Origin: Limnephilus marmoratus
Taxonomy: Eukaryota > Arthropoda > Insecta > Trichoptera > Limnephilidae
DNA length: 64,000 bases
Assembly (NCBI GenBank): GCA_917880885.1
Contig: OU862913.1
Span: 42,193,460-42,257,459 of the forward strand
Direction: 5' to 3'
The notes beneath the pieces are model-generated. The model was given only the letters and a program-made list of their open reading frames with translations, had not been told where the DNA came from and did no database searches. Each line of letters starts with the position of its first letter. The stretch's first letter is position 1. Positions 1-12,100 of this stretch are shown here, piece by piece. Position numbers and translations under genes: made by a program.

Positions 1-831
1 GCCATCTGAGAACCACTTTATATAAAGTGTGTACACAGATCTCTTTATAAAGGTCCCATTAGTATGTATAGTAAATGTGGTACAAGTCTACCTCATCTTC
101 TTATCTTTTGTATGGAGGAATGTTTTTTATCAAAGTTAAACTATATTATGGGAAACGGATGCGCGATCCGTTTCACACAAATCTTAATTTTTGGATTTAG
201 GCCAAAATACACCACCAAACTAATAAATTGTTTTATACGAGTATATCAAATGTGTAGTACGTATATCGTATATGTGCAACTTTATTTATTTGTGTTTTTA
301 GTTATAAAATATACGCCATGAAAGATTTAAATATTCACGATTTTAGAGGCTACTTGGGCAATTGTTTATGATAAAAAAATTAAAATTAATTTTGCAATGT
401 TCATTAAAAAAATGTCGTGAAATTAAAAAAAAAATAAATATAAAATATAAAAAAGAAAGCATTTTGACGAGTCTAAATTTAAATTGAAAATGACCTGAAA
501 TTGCTTTATTGCGGCTTAACGGGATTGTACTGTGAAAAACATAAAAATGAAATCTTTCGATAAGAAAAATTAAAAAAAAAAAACCTATTTACGTCGGAAC
601 CCAAATTTGCCGCAGCAAATAAAAATTATCTTAAAAAACGTAGAAAGTGCAAGAATATATTCATTTTTCATTATAATTAACCCATTACAAAATTTAAAAA
701 GTGGGCTCCGAAATGAAGCAAAACTGAATTATTTAATTACCCGTATATCACTATAATTGTCATTTTAAACAAAAATATATAAAATAGCATACATTCATAC
801 TAGATATTCAGTAAAACCTTTGATAAAAAAA

Positions 832-1003
832 ATTATTATCCAGTTTGTTTGGGTATTTTAGCCTCAAATCTAAAATTATTATCCAGTCTGTTTGGGTATT
901 TTAGCCTCAAATCTAAAATTATTATCCAGTCTGTTTGGGTATTTTAGCCTCAAATCTAAAATTATTATCCAGTCTGTTTGGGTATTTTAGCCTCAAATCT
1001 AAA
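832..1003 (+). repeat. 43-bp tandem repeat, four units
   Basis: Units at 832-874, 875-917, 918-960 and 961-1003 differ at one or two bases. Copy 2 of the segmental duplication has a single unit near 54,700, so this array expanded after the duplication. Confidence 0.95.
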
Positions 1004-1599
1004 ATTAAGTTTTGTATGTAACGGGCCGAAGTGGGCTACACATCCGTTCCTCTTAAACCCTTACACTTGTAGCACTAGAGATGCGCGAATGTTGTTTTTT
1101 TATAATGATTTGTGCCAAAGTGAAAACCAATTTATTTGTTATGTACGAGTAATAAAATAGTACATTGTGTTTCCACATAAAACACCACCAAAAGGGCCCA
1201 ACACTGACTTTAGGGAGTTTAACTTCAGTTGAAGGAGTCGTATTACAAAGTAGCCTTTAATATCAGAAAATACTTTAATATTTGGGGTGTAGTGAGTCTA
1301 TGTAAAAACATTCATTAAATGTATTTATTATTTTCAAATATATTTAGCAGCTTAAAACAAAATGCATTTAGTGGAAGTTCCCTCTTGTTTTCGCCCATAA
1401 TACGGGTAGATAGTTAGTGATTACATTCATGGTCAATAGTTCTAATTGCAGTTCAGTGCGGTCAACCTGATCCAACCTAATACTAGTAGTTCTGTCAACA
1501 GTTAGCAAACCTCACGTTCAAAAAATACGTTTCTATTTTTCTCTATGACAAAATTTCTTCTGAAGTCGTGAGACTTGTAAGTAGGTACTTAAATTCTTA

Positions 1600-2065
1600 C
1601 CTTCTTAATTTCATATGAATCAAGTTTTTGATTCGAATTGTGGTCTTCCACCAGGGTGATACTGAAAGTATCTTCAACTCTAGAACGTACCGAAAATGAA
1701 ATAAAACCATTTTACTTAAATTATGTGTGCAAAAACAACAACAATAATTTGAAAGTTACTTGCGCAAACAAAAGAAATGCCTTCCATGTATATATATAAA
1801 ATGAAACCAATGTCGCCACTGGCTTAGTACCTTTTGATTCTAGCCCATTTAGCACGTGATCTGTCGCACACCGAATATCGCTATCCCATTCGAATTTCAC
1901 TATTATACAGAAAACATATGACAATGTTTTGAGCAAAGAATATTCCCCGGGAACCATTTATTGGGTAACCAACACTTGTGCCATAGGTCACCCCAAGTGG
2001 TTCGCTATGTTTGGTGATTTAGCAGGGGTGCCCGGGTTGCGTATTTACAAAACCTATACCGATTT
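1600..2065 (+). repeat. Diverged SINE-like block, repeat with a SINE A head inserted
   Basis: The block from TGGTCTTCCACCAGGGTGATACTG to GCAAAGAATATTC (about 1,635-1,945) is a diverged direct copy of 2,560-2,825 and of 55,365-55,675 and 56,200-56,455. From 1,941 a SINE A head (CCCGGGAACCATTTATTGGG to CCCGGGTT, about 2,038) follows. Confidence 0.6.
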
Positions 2066-2089
2066 AGTCGCGGTAGCGACAATTTACAT

Positions 2090-2390
2090 TTTAAATATAC
2101 CTCTATGTTGGTTATTTTTAATCACATTGCAAAAACAAAAATTGTTCTGAAATCTAAATAAAATAATCTTTCTGATGTGTATATTAGAAATTAATAATTT
2201 TATTTCTAAATATTTAAATTTTAATATTATTCTCTTATATTGTAAATACACCTCTTTATTGATAATTTTTTATCACTTTGCAAAAAAAAAAATTGTTCTG
2301 AAATCTAGATAAAATAATCTTTCCAATGTGCAAATTAGAAATTAATAATTTTATTTCTAAATATTTAAATTTTGATATGGAAAATTTAAA
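2090..2390 (+). repeat. Two-unit AT-rich tandem duplication inside a SINE A copy
   Basis: A unit of about 150 bp with TTGTTCTGAAATCTA(A/G)ATAAAATAATC occurs twice, followed each time by AGAAATTAATAATTTTATTT. The pair sits between a SINE A head (to 2,038) and a SINE A tail (2,383-2,483), suggesting insertion into that SINE. Confidence 0.6.
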
Positions 2391-2483
2391 TACCCTCCAC
2401 ACAGCATCCCCAAAGATGACAAAGACCATGAGGGGAATTATGTTACTCAGGGCCTCCTGTGTGGAGCTAATGTAAAAAAAATC
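2383..2483 (+). mobile_element. SINE A 3' tail
   Basis: ACCCTCCACACAGCATCCCC to GCCTCCTGTGTGGAGCTAAT plus GTAAAAAAAA, the characteristic 3' end of the family that matches the LINE tail at 27,610-27,680. The counterpart in copy 2 is 56,020-56,110. Confidence 0.8.
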
Positions 2484-3052
2484 GCATATAATTTAATTGA
2501 AATGATTTTACTACATTTCCGGCACGTTCCAGAATTAGAGATACTCTCAGTATCACCTTGGTGGAAGACCATCATACCTAATACAAATAATAAACATAAC
2601 TACTCACAAGTCTCACGATTTCAGTGGAAAATTTTAGTTATTTGCGTAAAAACTAGAAAAGCCTTTCACGCAGATTTAAATAGAACCATCGTCGCCACCG
2701 ACTTAATACATTTTGGTTCTAGCCCATTTAGCACGCGCTCTGTCTCACATTGAATATCGCTTTCGCATTTGGATTTCATTATTATACAGGATAAGTTTAA
2801 TAATATTTTAAGCAAAGAATATTCAGACTTTCGTATCACAAAACACGCCCACTGTTTTGTTCTTCTTTATTCTATGGCGCATGCCAATAATGATTGTCAC
2901 ATGTCGGCTATCTTCAGCAGCTTTGCGTTACTACTTTTTTTGTTTTTATTAAATGTCTTGTAATATTAATGTTTATAGTAAAAATTATTAATTTAAAAAT
3001 AAAATCTACCGTATAATAAGCTTGGTTTACAATACATCTCAGCGTTACATAC

Positions 3053-3184
3053 CGGACATTCCCCAATTGGGTTGACTGGGCGGCTGCAAATCTCCACGTC
3101 ATGTTTGATACCGGCAGGGTGAAAAAAGAGGCCAGTGGGAAATGCTTCGGAGCACTCCTCCTGAGACAGCCTCTGCATGCTAGT
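3053..3184 (-). CDS. Gene 1 exon 12: Cys168-Cys191 region
   Basis: 132 nt, phase 0 at both ends, acceptor AACATTTCAG, donor GTATGT. Encodes TSMQRLSQEECSEAF and later VEICSRPVNPIGECP. The final ECP precedes the position where GDSGGP would stand, on the next exon outside the window. Its duplicate is at 56,683-56,811. Confidence 0.85.
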
Positions 3185-6100
3185 CTGAAATGTTGAAAAA
3201 CAAACCAACTGATTGTTTTACCCAGTGAGAACAAATGCGCCACTACTTTTTGCAACAAATATACAAGAGGAAATTAATTAATATTAGTAGTGTTTTTCTT
3301 TAACCCCTCACAGGAGGCCCTGAGGGGAAAAATACCTCTGGATCTGTGGCATCTTTGTAGATGCTGTGTGGAGAGTCTTTATTGGAAAAAGAAGGAGAGG
3401 AAGTTCTGGGAAGAAAAAAGGTATCAGGGGTGGGTAGGAATCTGGGGTCAACGTGTTAATCCATCCCTCCCTCTGCGGTGCTATAGGTCAAGAGAGTCCG
3501 TCTGGAGTGTTCAAAGTTCTCCCTCAACCAGATTCTCCCGATCCGTCCCGTTAAGTAGTAGGTGGGTAAATGGATCCGTCGCAAAGACCTAGATAAATCT
3601 CACCCTATGTGCACGGGTACCCCTGCTAAGTCACCAAACGTAGCAAACCACATGGTGTGAGCTATGTCAGAGGCGTTGGTTATTCAATAAATGATTTCCG
3701 AGGCGGCGGTTTCCATACCCGCCTCCCAAATTAATAATTAATTTTGTTTTTAGCTTTATTAGCTATTTAGCATCGTTAGACCCATTAAATGAATAGATTT
3801 AACATTATATAGTGGAGTGATGCGGCCTTTCTGCCACTTTCTTCTAATCAACTCAGAATTGTTGTACTTAGTGGGAATAACAAAGCAAAAACAACCAAAG
3901 AACATTTCTACCGCGCTATCCCTATACTATTACAATATGAAGTGAGGTATTAATGAAATATGTTTTTAATGTGAATACAGCACAAGTCTCCCAAATGCTC
4001 CTAACCGTCTAGAGCCAGTGGGACTATGGCATCCCCAATGTAGGTATGTTGTGAAATTGAAGGAAGTGGGGAGGAGAAGGAGATGGGAGGAGGAAGGTGG
4101 GAAGGCTGACTAATTAGATCTGATCACCAAATACGATAGAGCCACTATTTCTCCAGTCATTCACCAGGGCGATATACTGACAATACCATCCACTCTGGAA
4201 CGTGCTACAAACATGGTGTGTCATTTTAATGATTTAATTATTTATTCGTCATCGTACTCCAGGATTTGAACCCGCTACCTCTGAATTCGTCATCGAGGAT
4301 CTTAACCACTTGACCATTGAGGCCTTAGAAAAGTGTGATTTAATCAACATTTAACTTTAATAAAATATATTTTTTAAACGACTTCAAAAAGGAGGAGGTT
4401 CTCAATTCGACTGTATTTTTTTTTTTATGTTTGTTACCTCAGAACTTTCGACTGGGTAAACCGATATTGATGATTCTTTTTTTATTTTATTTACTTCAAG
4501 GGTAGTTTGATGAGAGTTTGGTTAGGTTCTGATTATCGGATCCATGACAAAGTAACGGAACTCTTCAATTCTTAGGAGCAAATTAACGAAACTCGGTCGA
4601 ATCTCTTAATTTGATCCTCACGTCGTTATGGTCAAATTATATCTGTCTCATATGAGCAGCACGTTTAGTAGATCTACCCATATTCAGACAAATTAGTTAG
4701 TGTACTTCAGATACACTAAAAATAAAAAATATTTTTTTTTTTAACAAAACAAAAAACGACTTCAAAAAATGCACTAAAAAAGAAAAAAATAATTTCGTAT
4801 TCTTCTACAACTTCATAATCAACTTACTTTTTCTACTCGTCAATATGTAGGTACGATTGTTATTTTTGGAGTCGGTGTCAGCAAAGGTACCTGGCCCGAC
4901 GTGATCACTTGACAGCTCCCCTCACGCCGCGCCGCGGCCCCGCTCTCGCCTTGTCAAGTCGCTTGTGCGACACAAACACATCTCACCTATAACTATGTAT
5001 GTAGTAACAAACCTACCTTGACTGACACCGACTCCAAAAATATCAATCGTACCTCCATATTGACGAGTAGAAAAAGTAAGTTGATTATGAAGTTGTAGAA
5101 GAATACGAAATTATTTTTTTCCTTTTTAGTACATTTTTTGAAGTCGTTTTTTATTTTGTTAAAATTTTTGTTTATTTGTATATTTGCACCACTTTAGAGT
5201 TGTAGAAAAACCATAAATATGTGGAGATCGGGAAAGTATGTAATGAAAAGGTTTTAAAATGGGAAAATCAGGCGATATGTAGAGCGGATGGACGGTGAAA
5301 GGGTGTCAGGAGAATATAAGTGAATGGTAGAAGAGGTGTGGCACGCCCAAGGAAGACATGGCATGACCATGTGAATCAAGTACCTACTTGAATTGGGACA
5401 TCTCAAAATTCAGAATAACACAAGAGTGCCCATGTATGAGACGATGTACAAATGCGAATGAAACAAGGAGTGTGTGTTAAAACAGAGGCGTGTGGCGGTC
5501 CGTCCGAAACGGCGTGATTGTTGGACACTCGATAAAATAAAAAGTAAATTTGGTACCGACGACAGCTGTCAATCTTTGTCGACCTCCGTAGTTCAGTGGT
5601 TAAGACTCTTGACTCACAATCCGGAGGTCGCGGGTTCGAACCCGGCATGCGCCAATAAATTTTATTTGATTAATTTGTGTTTTCACAATTAATTCATTTA
5701 AAATAATATATAGTATATTTGCGGCATGTACCAGAGTGGAAGATACTATCAGTATCGCCCTGGTGTAAGACCACCATTCAGAATTGAAACGTTGCTTGAA
5801 AATGGCTTTAGCCGTGTTTAGCGACCAGATCTGAATAGCCAGGTACTTCCCAACCTTCCTCTTCCCCACCTCCTTCCCCTCCCCACTACCTTCAGCCTCA
5901 CAACATACCCCAATTGGGGATGCCATAGTCTCACTGGCTCCATACGGGAGCAGTTGAGATTCTTGTGCGGTATAAACTGTAAAAAAAAAAAAAAATCTTG
6001 TCGTTATCGGTTGCATGACAGTTGATCCGGCGACATTTGGTCCGGCGACAGTTGGTCCAGCGACATTTGATCTGGCCGACATTTGATCCGGTCGACACTT

Positions 6101-9100
6101 GATCCGGCGGACAGTTGATCCGGCGGAAATTTGATCCGGCGACAATTGATCCGGCCTGATCCTTTAGAAGATTTTTTCTTTAAGTAAGTATGTAAAGAGG
6201 ATATACGCCATATACGGCCGTACACCTAAAGTTAGATGTATTTATATCTGAAGGCATCTTGAGTGAAAATTCGCTGTAAAAATATTTTTACTAACAATAA
6301 TTTCGACTCTCCGAAGAAGCATGCGGCAATACAAAATACGACATACTTATACGTGCAGTCAGTTTAACAAAAAAAAAACGTAAAACATTCCTACTTGCGT
6401 ATAACTTTTTTATCTGAAAATTACACTAGAGTCACAACTTCTCTCAACCGTCTCGAGCCAGTGAGTGCCAATGGCATCCCCAATTTTGGCATGGTGTGAT
6501 ACTGAAGGTAGTGGGGAGGGGAAGGAGATGTGGAAAGCGTACCTGGCTATTCAAATCTAGTCACGTCATTTCAAGTAATCCGATTAAACCTACATACACT
6601 GTACACCAGCGAGAGAGAAAGGCTGGAGAGATCAGAAGGTCTCTCCTGATCCGGACCGCCATGCATAGAGTGGGCAAAGGCATCCCCCGCGAATACATGA
6701 ACAAACCGCGGTTTGTTATTGTTTTATCTTATATAAACCCGATTACCAAACGTAGCGAACCACTTTGGATGACCTATGGCAGGAATGTTGGTTATCCAAT
6801 AAATGGTTCCCGTGGCGACGGTAAACATATCCGATTCCTAAATCTTAAGTTGATATTGCACATATAAAAATATCGTATATTGCTATTCGTCAGTATTCAT
6901 TCAGAATCGAAACGTTATTGAAATGGCTTTAGGCGTGTTTGGTGACTAGGTCTGAATAGCCAGGAAAATTTTTCAATATCCTTCTCCTCCCCACCATCTT
7001 CAGCCTCACAACATATTAAAATTAGGAATGCCATAGTCTCACTGGCTCCAGACGGTTGCGAGCAGTGGGAACTCTTGTGTTTTGATACAAGTTCTAAAAA
7101 TAAAAATAAAATAATAAAAAAATTAAAAACATATGATTTTTGTAATTTGTTTGCTGGTGTACAGTGTATGTAGGTTTAATCGGATTACTTGAAATGATGT
7201 GACTAGATCTGAATAGCCAGGTACGTTTTCCACATCTCCTTCCCCTCCCCACTACCCTCAGTATCACACCATACCAAAATTGGGGATGCCATTGGCACTC
7301 ACTGGCTCAAGACGGTTGAGAGAAGTTGGGACTCTAGTGTAATTTTCAGATAAAAAGTTATACGCAAGTAGGAATGTTTTACGGTTTTTTCGTTAAACTG
7401 ACTACACTTTTAAGTATGTCGTATTTTGTATTGCCGCATGCTTCTTCGGAGAGTCGAAATTATTGTTAGTAAAAATATTTTTACAGCGGATTTTCACTCA
7501 AGATGCCTTCAGATATAAATACATCGACTTTGGTTGTACGGCCGTATATCCTCTTTACATACTTACTTAAAGAAAAAATCTTCTAAAGGATCAGGCCGGA
7601 TCAATTGTCACCGGATCAAATGTCCGCCGGATCAACTGTCCGCCGGATCAAGTGTCGGCCGGATCAAATGTCGGCCAGATCAAATGTCGCTGGACCAACT
7701 GTGGCCGGACCAAATGTCGCCGGATCAAATGTCGGGTCACCGTTGTTATCACATCATTGGTCATAGTTCATCATAAAGGCAAAGAAAAGGGTTCTAACCT
7801 TGTATTCAGTGGATGCGCTAATACTGGCAGTTAGTATGAAGCCACTGTCGGAAAGAGGGGTGCCCGTGTGGAGACAGACTGGCAGAATTCTGCTCGTGAA
7901 TTTCACCCTGAAATTGAAAAATGTTCAACTATGGATTTTTGTTTGTGTTAAAAACAATAATTTATTTAAAAAAAAACCTGTGAGGTGGTTTTACGATGCA
8001 ATTATATTCCTTTACCCTTTAGGTGCGGTATGCCGATATTCCGGCATGACGCATGGCACACGTGAACATTCCGCACGTGTCCGCGTCACCAGTTTTGTAA
8101 TTTTGTTATTTTTTTATTGCAATAAAAAAGTATTTATTAATAAATATGGTTACTTTTCTTATCCACGGATTATTAACCGTAACATTTGAATAAAAATAAA
8201 AAAGGTGCTAATTTCGGGGGTGAAATGCAGATCCCGCCAATGTCTGGGAATCTAATAAAAAGGCACTTTTTAGATGAGAAAAGTGTGGAGAAGATGAATA
8301 AAAAATAAATTAAGGCGCGCTCGGCAAAATTGAGGGAGATACAACCGTTCAAAGTATTTAAAATTTCACTTCGCGAACTGATATTGACAGTTCGTTCGCC
8401 ATGTTTTCATTGCTTATGTTGGATCCCAGACCTAATACAGAATTAATAGTACGCCAGAATCACAAACCATATTACACAAACCTAGCGTAGCCGCTAAACC
8501 ACTTGAAAACTGGGATGTTTTTCTTGCCTCGACGCGAGCAGGCGTTATAAAGGGGCACTTTTTTGTATCACAAACCATGTTTAGCGTATTAGGTTATAAA
8601 AAAAAATGGCGGGCGGACTGTCAATATCAGTTTGTGAAGTGAAATTTATCTCCCTCAATTTTGCCGAGCTCGCCTTAATTTTTGTTTTATTCAGCTTTTC
8701 CACACTTTTCTCATCTAGAAAGTGCCTTTTTATTTAATTTCCAGACATTGGCGGGATCTGCATTCCTCCCGTTTCGTGTGATTCTGTCTGTCTGTAACTA
8801 CAGTTCAATAAACTTTTTTCTGGAGAATTCAGGCAAGCGATAAACTACCTACAAATATAAATTGCCATTATCAAAATTGGAACTGTTTATCGAGAATTCA
8901 GGCAATTCGTGATTTTTCACAGGTCTGCGCTAGTTCTATATATCTATTTATATAGAGAAGAGTATCTGTGATGATGGAATCTATAGTTATAGTTAATAGT
9001 TTTTGATAGTTATTCATTTTCGATATTGATGAAATTTTGCACACACACAAAAATGGGAGGTCACATTAAATTAGGATACTCAATATAAAGCTCGAGTAAG

Positions 9101-12100
9101 GCCGGGGACTGCTCCCAACCGTCTGGAGTGAAACTGTGGAAATTGGGATATGTTGTGTGGCTGGAGGCAGCGGGGAGGAGAAGGAGATAGGAAGGAGGAA
9201 GGTGGGGAAGTACCTGGCTATTCAGATCTGGTCGTCAAACACGGCTAAAGCCATTCCAAGTAACTTTTCATTTCTGAATGGTGGTCTTATACCAGGGCGA
9301 TACTGAGAGTATCTTCCATTCTGGAACGTGCAGTAAATATACTACATATATTGTTTTAAATGAATAAGTTGAGAAGTATCACAAATTAATCTAATAAAAT
9401 TTACTTACATATGCCGAATTCGAATCCGCGACCTCCGTATTACTAGTCGAGAGCCATTTCCCTTGACCACGAAGGCTGTCAGATTTGTTTTATTGATAAA
9501 ATAAATACTTAAAAGTTTATAAAGCAGAATGGAGAAATAGAGCAGGTCTGAAGGTTCGGGAGATAGCTCAGTTGCTAGAGTAAACTCCCGAACAGTATAT
9601 GGTCTGGAATTACAATTACGGTTGCACGTGTGGGCTTATTTATTTTCAGTTTTTTGTTGTTATGTTATTTTTACTTCAAATTATTTCAATATTATTATAT
9701 AATTATGAAATACTTACTCTCTGTCTAGCTGAAGGAGGGCGATGCTGTTGTACACTTTAGAGTAAGTTCCGTTGTATAGCGGGTGGATGAATTGTTTAGT
9801 GAAGCCATATGTGTCATCTGGACTGTACCGGGGTGTAAATGTCCCGCCCAATCCGACAAACTTAACTTCACTGGAACTGAAACAAAATATGCTTCTTTAA
9901 TGCTAAATATGTCCTTATCTGATAGTATTATTATCTGAAGGACTGTACATTTTCGATTATCGTAACGTAGTGACTTTCTCTGTTGTTTTCAAAAAGAACC
10001 GTTAACACAATCTCAGACAATCGACAAGACGACCTCCGTAGTCCAGTAAGTAAGACTCTTGACTCACGATCCGGAGGTCGCGGGTTCGAACCCGGCATGC
10101 GCAAATAAATTTTATTTGATTAATTTGTGTTATTTCACAATTAATTCATTTAAAATAATATATAGTATATTTGCGGCATGTTCCAGAGTGGAAGATACTA
10201 TTAGTATCGTCCTGGTTGTAAGACCACCATTCAGAATTGAAACGTTGCTTGAAAATGGCTTTAGCCGTGTTTGGTGACCAGATCTGAATAGCCAGGTACT
10301 TCCCAACCTTTCTCTTCCCCACCTCCTTCCCCTCCCCACTACCTTTAGCCTCACAACATACCCCAATTGGGGATGCCATAGTCTCACTGGTTCCAGACGG
10401 GAGCAGTTGAGATTCTTGTGCGGTATTCACTGTAAAAAAAAAAAGACAAGAAAATGTCAAAATATAATTAACCCCTCAGGTCTCCGGCCTATTTTTTCGG
10501 AAGATCAAAATATTTCGATTTTGCAATAAAATCTATATAAATGGAATATTTATGTACGCATCCGAAAATTAAAGTTTTTGAAAGGTGATGAAAAACGCTT
10601 CAAAATTTTATAATTCAAAATAGACACCAATTTTTTGAATTATAAAAGTATTTTTTTATTTAAAATTACTGATAACAAAAAATAACACAAACATCCATAT
10701 TTTTTTTTTGAAAATGTTGCATAAAAGTTATCGTCAACTCTATTTTTTATCGTTTCATGTTAAAATAATTATTATATAATTTCCGAGAAATCATTTTTTT
10801 TTTCAAATTTTGGCGGAAACTTTGGTTTCTTAAAGGCGAAAATTTTAATTATTTTATTTTTAATTTTCAAATTTGAATTTAAACTCTTTCTAACACCATT
10901 TTTAGATCATAATTTCTAAGCATGATAGTAAGAGAATCACCACGGTTTCTAGGAGACCTCTTTGAGTTGTTCCGAAAAGGGAACAAATTGTTCTGAGGGG
11001 TAAACAAAACTATGAATTTCTCAGTTTTTAAAAACCCAAACATAATTTCCCGACCCATTTTCCGATCAATTTTATTCTCAATTTCCAATTTTTCTAGAAG
11101 AAATGTTTTAAATTAGAAAAGTTAATAACCATCGCATAACAAAATCAAAAAGATAAATGTTGTAATTCAAATTTACCGCCACATTTTCGCAGCAAAAAAA
11201 GGTTTTAATCAATTTCTCGAAAGAATTTCATGGGAAAACATTATGCTGAAAATTATTTCAAAAAATTAGTGTACGCAATTCACACGCGGTAGAAGTGAAA
11301 CCTTCAGAAAACTAAAGTTGGAGAGAATGAGATGAATGCAGAGACGTAGGATAAGTGCAGAGTTTATTTAATATAATATTGTTAGCAAGTTATTATTTTA
11401 CTACTTATTCTACTAAGCACCGCACAAAGAGGACACCTCTTTCACTCGCAGGCTAAATCCTATACATGTTTGTGTTTGTCTCTTTTTAATGTCGCTTATT
11501 TCCGTTTCATCAAGTTTCAAATCACAACGGTGCTAAAGAAGTTTCCACTTTAAAAAAAACTCATATGAACAGGAGTGACGGATGTCCATGAGTAAAGAAC
11601 GTTCAGGAGTGACGGACGTCCTGTAGTGTCGGACGTACGAATCCATCCCTCTCGTGAGCTTTGTTTTGGAGTAAATCGTGTCCGAAGTAGAATTTTTTAA
11701 CTGGCATATTAATATTACTTTAAGCTGTTTACTATCTTATAAATGCGTCGATGCGATGACTCGAGCCCGATTTATTGAATCGGAAACTTCTTTAGCTCTA
11801 CTAAAGAGTCACAAACAAGTACTGTTTGTACTACCGGGTTCATGGAATAAGGTTTGTCTAGGTCTTGGAAGTGGACGACCAGGACATACTGAACCCCAGA
11901 TTCCTACCCACCCCTTAAACTCTTTTCCTTCCCAGATCTCTCCTCTACTTCACCTCTTAAAAAAAACCTCCACACAGCATCCCCAAAGATGACATAGCCC
12001 CCGAGGGAAATTATTTTCCTCAGGGCCTCCTGAGTGGAGCACATGTAAAAAAAAAAAATTAGCCTGCGGGAGAATGTGATGGTATGGTCGGTGTTTGCGG

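Noticed and set aside
3830..3965. Possible missing exon between gene 1 exons 10 and 12 (TKYNNSELIRRKWQ on the minus strand)
   Set aside because: Copy 2 has an in-frame stop here, there is no proper splice context, and the exon at 7,799-7,907 fits phase, motif and both copies.
5581..5653. Candidate tRNA-Val gene
   Set aside because: It is the head of SINE B with body, A tail and target duplications; the same unit recurs at 10,031 and in reverse elsewhere.
7534..7776. Open frame with repeated CRPDQMS-type residues (and its mirror at 6,004-6,225)
   Set aside because: It is a translation of the 15-bp GATCCGG array in the foldback element; both arms give it in opposite directions.
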